DNA from: an uncultured Prevotella sp.
Lineage (GTDB): Bacteria > Bacteroidota > Bacteroidia > Bacteroidales > Bacteroidaceae
Assembly (NCBI GenBank): GCA_905210845.1
Contig: CAJLYG010000102.1
Location: forward strand, 1 to 10,556
Length of the DNA: 10,556 bases
Direction: 5' to 3'
The translations under genes and the position numbers were made by a program. Below, one piece after another: positions 4,982 to 10,556 of the stretch. Position 1 is the stretch's first letter. Every line of letters starts with the position of its first letter. The notes below the pieces were generated by a model, which ran no database searches, was not told where the DNA came from, and saw nothing but the letters and a program-made list of their open reading frames with translations.

Positions 4982-7900
4982 ATGAAAAGAAACCTTAACG
5001 CCCAGTATTTGCTTCTGGCATTATTCTTGTTCCTGGGCACTTCCTTTGTGAAGGCTAAAGGCTCTGTCGTTACGGTCATTGTCAACCAAGCGACCCTACG
5101 ACAAGTGTTTGCCCAAATTGAGAAACAGACCTCTTACCATGTTTCCTATCGGAGTGAGATGGTAGACAACGCACCTCGTGTGACCCTTAACCTGAAGAAG
5201 GTACCCGTCAGCAATGTCTTAGATGCTGCCTTGGAAGGCAGTGGACTGACTTATGAGATTGTCTCGTCCACCTCTATCGTCATTCAAGTGAAAAAACACA
5301 CGTCCCAGGCACCTCAGGACAACAAGGAAAGCACGTCTTCCTCCTTGCGCCGATACTCTGGGACGATCAAAGACCCTTCCGGTGAGCCTGTCATTGGTGC
5401 CACCGTCAGTGTTAATGGGAAGACCTTAGCGATCAGTGACATCGACGGAAGGTTCTCGATCGAAGCCCCCCAGGGCAGTAATCTGAAAATCTCATACGTC
5501 GGATATACAGACAAGACCATCATCGCCGGCGCAAACAGCCAACTGTCAATTTCCCTCAAAGAGGACAACCGAACCCTCAACGAAGTTGTCGTAGTAGGCT
5601 ATGGCACCCAGAAGAAAGCGAATCTCACTGGTTCGGTTACCACAGTCAAGATGGAGGATGCCATAGGCGACCGCCCTTTGACAAAGGCAAGTGATGCACT
5701 ATTGGGCGTAGCACCCGGCTTATTGGCAGGCAGCAATGGCAATGCCCCTGGGCAAAGTCGGTCTTTCCAGATGCGTGGCGCTTATTCGATAGGCTCCGGA
5801 TCCACCATCTCTCCTTTGATCTTGATCGATAACGTAGAAGGATCCATGGACATGTTGAACCCTGAGGATATAGAGTCGGTGACCATCTTGAAAGACGCAG
5901 CATCCGCAGCGATTTATGGAGCCCGTGCTGCGGGAGGCGTGATCCTGATCACGACCAAGCATCCACAGAGCAATTCATCTTTTAGGTTGAACTATAACAA
6001 CAACATCGCGTTCAGCAATGCCATCAATCTTCCTGAACAAGTTGACTTGGATACCTATCTTGAGGCTTACTCAGAAAGTGCAGGTGATCAATACTGGACC
6101 ATCGGCTCTCCAAGCGTGAAGCGTTGGAGAGAGCTATTAGCACAATATAAGAAGGATCCATCCTCGTTACAGACGTACGGAGACGGAATGTACAAGGATG
6201 ATAACGGTGCTGTATATTTCCTGAACGAGCACGATCCCTTTAAGAAAATGATGGAGACAAGCTTCCAACAAACGCATAATATCTCCGCATCTGGCGGTAC
6301 AAAGAACATCCGTTATCGTTTATCGGCAGGCTATACCTTCACGGACGGTGTCTTGGTGACGAACAAGGATGAATTCGTACGCAAGAACATCAACGGTTTC
6401 ATCTCTGCTGACGTCACCTCTTGGCTCACCCAAGAAGCCACCTTCTCTTACGCGCGTAGCAAGAGCACGCTGCCATCCTCAGCACTTGGGGCGATCTACT
6501 CTACCCGCCTACCGTCCTTCTATCCAGAAGGAACCATGCCGGCAGAGATTGAGGAACAAAGTGCAGGGGTACCTTTCTTTACATCCTATAACCAAATACA
6601 ATGGTCCAATGCATCGCGTTCTCTCAATAGCAATCCCAGGATCTTCTTAAGGTCCATCATCAAGCCCTTTAAGAACTTCGACGTAAACGTGGAATACACC
6701 TATGATCGGAAAGATTATGATTATTCATGGTATACAGGATCCCAGAAATATACAACGGTGCAAGGTGGCGTTGACACGACTCCGACCTTAGATTATCTCC
6801 AGAAACAAAAGAGCACAACCAACTACAATGCGTTTAACATTTATGGTACTTATCGACTGGATATCCTGAAAGACCATCATTTTAAGTTCATGGCAGGCTT
6901 CAACCAGGAGTCAAGCTCCTATGATGACATGGTCGACACCTCTTATGGACAAGCCGTCATTGAAGTTCCTTCCTTGGGTGGCGGTACGTCCACGCTGATC
7001 GCAAAAGACAATTATAGTGACTATTCCGTCAGGGGTGGCTTCTTCCGGGTGAATTACAACTACGCCTCGCGGTACCTTTTAGAAGTCAACGGACGTTATG
7101 ATGGATCATCCAAGTTCCCCAAGGACAATCGGTATGGATTCTTCCCATCCGTGTCTGCGGGATGGAACATCGCGGAAGAAAGTTTCATGAAAGCGACACG
7201 CAAGTGGCTGGATGGACTGAAGCTCCGTGCCTCCTATGGTATGATTGGGAATCAGAACATCTCCCCGTATGCTTTCGTCCCAACCATGACGATCAACAAC
7301 AAATACAGTGGCTGGCTCATAGACGGACGGGTTCCGACTCACTGTGTCCCGATTTATACGACGGCCGTGACTACCCTACCAGGACTGGTGAGCAGTAATT
7401 TTACTTGGGAAAAAGTGCATACCCTTGACTTTGGACTGGACATCGTTGCCTTGAACAATCGTTTGACAGCCACGTTTGACTGGTATCAGCGCAACACGAA
7501 TGGGATGTTAGCACCGGGCATGCAACTACCTGCCGTCATAGGAGCCAGTGCTCCCTATCAGAATACGGCAGACATGAGAACACGTGGATGGGAGATCAGC
7601 GCTGGATGGCACGACAAAATCGGAAAAGTAAGTTACAATATCAACTTCAACCTTTCCGACTATAAGTCGAAGATCACCAAATATGACTCTAACGAATCGA
7701 AATTACTTTCCGGTTATTATGAGGGCGAACAATTAGGAGAAATCTGGGGATACAAGTATGATGGGTTCTATACAGTAGACGATTTCGAGGACACGAAGAG
7801 TTGGAAGCTGAAAGAAGGAATCTCCAAACCTGATGGCATCAATCCTCGACCTGGTGACATCAAGTTTAAGAACTTGATGGATGACGACCATGGCACGAAC

Positions 7901-8476
7901 CTGATCACGCAAGGCGACAACACACTAGCCAATCCAGGTGACCGTGTACGCATTGGGAATTCCCTCCCCCGTTATTTGTTCGGGCTCACCTTAGGAGCAT
8001 CTTTCCAAGGATTTTCCTTTAGCGTATTCATGCAAGGGACAGGGAAACGTGATGCCTGGATCGCCAATACACTGACTCTTCCCTTGTATTCAGACTATAA
8101 GTTCATCGCTTTATATAAAGGACTTGAAAATTATTGGAAACCAGTGGATGAGGCAAACGGGGACTATACCTGTGCAAACCCCGGTGCGAAATACGCAAGG
8201 ATCTATGGCGACTATGCCAATATGTCCTCGAACTATCGCGTATCTGACCGTTTCATATCCAATGCTGCCTATCTCAGGATCAAGAACATGACCTTCTCTT
8301 ACGCATTCCCGAAGTCATGGGTCAACAGATTATCCTTATATCAACTCAGGTTGTTTATGAGCATCGAGAACTTGGCTACTTTCACATCTCTCAAGAAGGG
8401 CATAGATCCGGAAACCCTCAGTTGGAACTATCCATCCAAACGGACTTTCTCTTTTGGAGTCAATGTAACACTTTAA
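4982..8476 (+). CDS. SusC/RagA-type TonB-dependent outer-membrane transporter with N-terminal STN signalling domain
   Basis: The 1,164-residue protein is a complete outer-membrane importer, expected to pair with the SusD-like lipoprotein encoded next and take up an oligomeric nutrient (glycan or peptide) by TonB energy. In order: signal peptide (1 to about 25, MKRNLNAQYLLLALFLFLG...VKA); STN domain (about 29-103), the mark of transporters that signal to a FecR anti-sigma factor; carboxypeptidase-regulatory-like beta domain (about 125-195, GTIKDPSGEPVIGATVSVNG); TonB-box-like EVVVVGYG (201-208); plug (about 212-326, with LILIDNVEG and the family hallmark ESVTILKDAASAAIYGARAAGGVILITTK); and 22-strand barrel to the C-terminus (ending FSFGVNVTL). 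The STN domain puts it in the ECF/anti-sigma-controlled subset of SusC proteins, which in Bacteroides are often linked to host-glycan use; that link is inference. The gene is intact and is followed after 20 bases by susD. Confidence 0.97.
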   Translation: MKRNLNAQYLLLALFLFLGTSFVKAKGSVVTVIVNQATLRQVFAQIEKQTSYHVSYRSEMVDNAPRVTLNLKKVPVSNVLDAALEGSGLTYEIVSSTSIVIQVKKHTSQAPQDNKESTSSSLRRYSGTIKDPSGEPVIGATVSVNGKTLAISDIDGRFSIEAPQGSNLKISYVGYTDKTIIAGANSQLSISLKEDNRTLNEVVVVGYGTQKKANLTGSVTTVKMEDAIGDRPLTKASDALLGVAPGLLAGSNGNAPGQSRSFQMRGAYSIGSGSTISPLILIDNVEGSMDMLNPEDIESVTILKDAASAAIYGARAAGGVILITTKHPQSNSSFRLNYNNNIAFSNAINLPEQVDLDTYLEAYSESAGDQYWTIGSPSVKRWRELLAQYKKDPSSLQTYGDGMYKDDNGAVYFLNEHDPFKKMMETSFQQTHNISASGGTKNIRYRLSAGYTFTDGVLVTNKDEFVRKNINGFISADVTSWLTQEATFSYARSKSTLPSSALGAIYSTRLPSFYPEGTMPAEIEEQSAGVPFFTSYNQIQWSNASRSLNSNPRIFLRSIIKPFKNFDVNVEYTYDRKDYDYSWYTGSQKYTTVQGGVDTTPTLDYLQKQKSTTNYNAFNIYGTYRLDILKDHHFKFMAGFNQESSSYDDMVDTSYGQAVIEVPSLGGGTSTLIAKDNYSDYSVRGGFFRVNYNYASRYLLEVNGRYDGSSKFPKDNRYGFFPSVSAGWNIAEESFMKATRKWLDGLKLRASYGMIGNQNISPYAFVPTMTINNKYSGWLIDGRVPTHCVPIYTTAVTTLPGLVSSNFTWEKVHTLDFGLDIVALNNRLTATFDWYQRNTNGMLAPGMQLPAVIGASAPYQNTADMRTRGWEISAGWHDKIGKVSYNINFNLSDYKSKITKYDSNESKLLSGYYEGEQLGEIWGYKYDGFYTVDDFEDTKSWKLKEGISKPDGINPRPGDIKFKNLMDDDHGTNLITQGDNTLANPGDRVRIGNSLPRYLFGLTLGASFQGFSFSVFMQGTGKRDAWIANTLTLPLYSDYKFIALYKGLENYWKPVDEANGDYTCANPGAKYARIYGDYANMSSNYRVSDRFISNAAYLRIKNMTFSYAFPKSWVNRLSLYQLRLFMSIENLATFTSLKKGIDPETLSWNYPSKRTFSFGVNVTL

Positions 8477-8496
8477 CATTCTAATAATTGAGCAAA

Positions 8497-10428
8497 ATGA
8501 AAAAGATAAATTTGTTATCCCTTATCCTGTTGGCATTCGTTTTTGCATCATGCAATGATGATTTCTTGGAGAAATTGCCAAAGACTGAGCTTACAGAGGA
8601 TAATGCTTTTACGTCATACGATAATTTCAAGTCTTTCTTGTGGCCTTGCTATGCCATTTTCAATGATGGCACAATTGGGACCTCACTCGCTTCTTGGGGA
8701 GAAAGCGGACAATATAGAAGTGACATGGATGCAGGGTACCTGGAATCGAAATATACCAGTGGCTTTAACCGCTTTGCTTTCCAGACCGTCTCAAGCGTGG
8801 CCTCTGGAAACGGATGGAACTTCAGCAACTACGTGCGTAGGACAAATATCATGCTGTCGCATTTAGGCAATAGCAATATGACTGCTGCAGAAAAGAACCA
8901 TTGGCGTGCTGTCGCCTACTTCTTCCATTCCTATTGGTATATAGAACTTGTCAGTAGATTTGGAGACGTGCCCTGGGTGAACAAGGTCCTAAAAGAAAAT
9001 GATGAGGAAGCCTATGGACCCCGTATTGACAGGAAGATCGTAGCTGATTCTATCATGGAACGACTGAAATGGGCAGAGGAGAATATCGGCAACTTCCAAT
9101 CCAAAGATGGAGCGAACACGATCAACAGAGACTGCATCCTTGCCCTGATCTCCCGTTTCGGGCTCCGAGAGGGTACCTGGCGTAAGTATCATGACTTAGG
9201 GGAATACCAAAGCTATCTACAAGAGAGCGTCCGAGCATCTGAGATCCTGATGAAAGAATATCCAAACCTCTACAAGGGAACAGACGGGCAACCTGCAGCC
9301 GGGTATGGTGAGATGTGGACAACTGACGACTTAAGCAAGGTTCCAGGAGTTATCCTCTACAAACAATACGTTCCTGACTTAGCACAACATAACATGTGTG
9401 AGATCGAACGTACCTCCTCACACTATGTAGAGATGAACAAAAATACAGTGAACCTCTTCCTGATGAAGAATGGAAAGCCTATTTCAAATGTCTCTTCAGG
9501 CTATCATGGTGACCAGACTATGTACGAAGAATTCCGTGATAGAGACCCACGTCTTTATCATAATGTACTCCCTCCTTATAAAGTCGCTGCTGGAACGGGA
9601 CCGGAAGGCTATCGTACCTGGCACTTCACCTCAGATCCTGCGGACAGGGAATATATTGACATCATGGGAAAGAACGAGTCATGCAGCAACCCTGGTGTTG
9701 GAATGAAACGGCTACCCGACCAAAACTGGGGTGCGAACTTAGTTCCAGAAATCCCAAGGCTAGGGACGGGATCATTTGTAAGTTGCCGATCAGGCTATTA
9801 TTTTTGGAAGAATACAGACAATTGGGAGCATAACTTCAACAATGGTGCCCTGAACGTTTCCGACAAGCCCATCTTTAAAATAGAGGAAGTATTGCTGAAC
9901 GAAGCTGAGGCTAAATATGAATTAGGTACTTTTGACCAAAACGTTGCAGACCTTACCATTAATAAGCTACGCGATCGTGCTGGGGTTGCAAAGATGATTG
10001 TCGCTGATATCAATGAGACTTTCGATCCTAATCGCGGACGCTGGTATCCAAAGGACAATGCAGAAGGCAAGTTGGTCGACCCAGTCCTCTGGGAGATACG
10101 ACGGGAGCGTATTGTAGAGTTGATGGGAGAAGGATTCGGATTTTACGATGTGCGCAGATGGAGAATGGCACCATGGTTCTTGAATCGTCCTACTCTTGGC
10201 ATCCATATGACGAAAGCCAAGGCACAGGCTGCTGGTTTAACGCTATACAATCCGCAAACAGGTCAGTCGGATGGTAAGAACGGCTCATTAAGTGAGGGAT
10301 ATATATTCCTTTTCAACAATCCTACCACAGAAGGCAAAGGATGGTTAGAGAAATATTATCTCTACCAAATCCCCACCACAGAGATCGTGCTCAATCCTGA
10401 GCTGAAGCAAAACCCTGGATGGGAGTAG
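8497..10428 (+). CDS. SusD/RagB-family nutrient-binding outer-membrane lipoprotein
   Basis: The 643-residue surface lipoprotein forms the lid over the SusC barrel and captures substrate. The start is the ATG at 8497, not the in-frame TTG three codons earlier, because it gives a clean lipoprotein signal MKKINLLSLILLAFVFASC with the lipidated Cys at 19. The following NDD is consistent with the acidic surface-export signal of Bacteroidetes lipoproteins. The N-terminal SusD-like TPR region includes HWRAVAYFFHSYWYIELVSRFGDVPW (135-160). The C-terminal SusD/RagB domain includes PIFKIEEVLLNEAEAKYELG (458-477), EIRRERIVELMGEGFGFYDVRRW (533-555) and the common family ending LNPELKQNPGWE. It is slightly longer than the usual 500-620 residues. 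It is the last gene before a strong terminator, so susC and susD form a two-gene operon. Nothing in the sequence identifies the ligand. Confidence 0.97.
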   Translation: MKKINLLSLILLAFVFASCNDDFLEKLPKTELTEDNAFTSYDNFKSFLWPCYAIFNDGTIGTSLASWGESGQYRSDMDAGYLESKYTSGFNRFAFQTVSSVASGNGWNFSNYVRRTNIMLSHLGNSNMTAAEKNHWRAVAYFFHSYWYIELVSRFGDVPWVNKVLKENDEEAYGPRIDRKIVADSIMERLKWAEENIGNFQSKDGANTINRDCILALISRFGLREGTWRKYHDLGEYQSYLQESVRASEILMKEYPNLYKGTDGQPAAGYGEMWTTDDLSKVPGVILYKQYVPDLAQHNMCEIERTSSHYVEMNKNTVNLFLMKNGKPISNVSSGYHGDQTMYEEFRDRDPRLYHNVLPPYKVAAGTGPEGYRTWHFTSDPADREYIDIMGKNESCSNPGVGMKRLPDQNWGANLVPEIPRLGTGSFVSCRSGYYFWKNTDNWEHNFNNGALNVSDKPIFKIEEVLLNEAEAKYELGTFDQNVADLTINKLRDRAGVAKMIVADINETFDPNRGRWYPKDNAEGKLVDPVLWEIRRERIVELMGEGFGFYDVRRWRMAPWFLNRPTLGIHMTKAKAQAAGLTLYNPQTGQSDGKNGSLSEGYIFLFNNPTTEGKGWLEKYYLYQIPTTEIVLNPELKQNPGWE

Positions 10429-10444
10429 ACCTGATGTTCAGATG

Positions 10445-10490
10445 AAAAAAGAAGGTGTATCATTCGTAGTTATGGTACACCTTCTTTTTT
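10445..10490 (+). terminator. Strong intrinsic terminator after susD
   Basis: AAAAAAGAAGGTGTA (10445-10459) pairs perfectly with TACACCTTCTTTTTT (10476-10490). Four further pairs (TCAT with ATGG, one of them U-G) bring the stem to 19 bp around an 8-base loop. The T run on one side and the A run on the other make it usable from both directions. It begins 16 bases after the susD stop. Confidence 0.92.
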
Positions 10491-10556
10491 GTTTTGAGTG
10501 ATGTGAAGCTTGTCAACCTTTGACAACCTTTGACAACCTCAAAACAGGTTGCAAGC
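10491..10556. repeat. Three 10-bp direct repeats inside two interlocked inverted repeats
   Basis: Three contiguous 10-base units fill 10511-10540: TGTCAACCTT, TGACAACCTT and TGACAACCTC. One inverted repeat is GTTTTGAG (10491-10498) with CTCAAAAC (10538-10545), a perfect 8 bp. A second is GCTTGTCAACCT (10508-10519) with AGGTTGCAAGC (10546-10556), matching except for one extra base. The first arm of the second pair includes the first direct repeat. No coding potential is seen and the element may continue past the edge. It could be a protein-binding array, an interspersed repeat or part of a recombination site; its role is unknown. Confidence 0.6.

Noticed and set aside
8488-8496. TTG start three codons upstream of the SusD ATG
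   Set aside because: The ATG at 8497 gives a standard lipoprotein signal peptide and TTG starts are rare.
10511-10540. Direct repeats at the right edge as a CRISPR array
   Set aside because: The units are 10 bp and contiguous with no spacers, so they do not have CRISPR architecture.

Overview
The window comes from a member of the Bacteroidales, most likely Bacteroides, Parabacteroides or a relative. Evidence for this is a complete SusC/SusD outer-membrane pair, an ECF sigma/FecR anti-sigma pair in front of it, TAnnTTTG-type -7 promoter elements instead of TATAAT, weak Shine-Dalgarno sequences, and a lipoprotein with acidic residues right after the lipidated cysteine. The species cannot be fixed from the sequence alone.

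Left part (1 to about 3110, minus strand): a metal-efflux unit. A 131-residue membrane-anchored or secreted protein rich in His and Cys (2698-3093) is followed by the 5' portion (853 codons) of a CzcA/CusA-family RND metal/proton antiporter that runs off the left edge. The 138 bp between them hold a possible weak terminator or operator, a second TATCTTTG element and two adjacent hairpins, so the pump gene may have its own promoter and a structured leader. The usual partners of such a pump (periplasmic adaptor and TolC-like outer-membrane factor) are not in the window; they may lie beyond the left edge.

Divergent region (3094-3274): back-to-back promoters. The leftward one has a TATCTTTG element almost touching its start codon and a perfect 7-bp inverted repeat over the -33 region, which looks like an operator. 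The rightward one serves the sigma-factor gene.

Right part (3275-10428, plus strand): a nutrient-uptake locus with its own cell-surface signalling. An ECF sigma factor and its FecR-type transmembrane anti-sigma factor form one short operon, closed by a strong intrinsic terminator. A SusC-like TonB-dependent transporter with an N-terminal STN signalling domain and its SusD-like substrate-binding lipoprotein form a second operon, closed by another strong terminator. The expected logic is that substrate at the SusC/D complex is sensed through the STN domain by FecR in the periplasm, which frees the sigma factor to transcribe susC/susD. No degradative enzyme is present, so the substrate cannot be named.

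Right edge (10491-10556): three direct 10-bp repeats set within two interlocked inverted repeats. This compact element is not explained by any neighbouring gene and may continue beyond the window. No tRNA, rRNA, CRISPR array or insertion sequence was seen, and no stretch over 300 bp lacks a gene.
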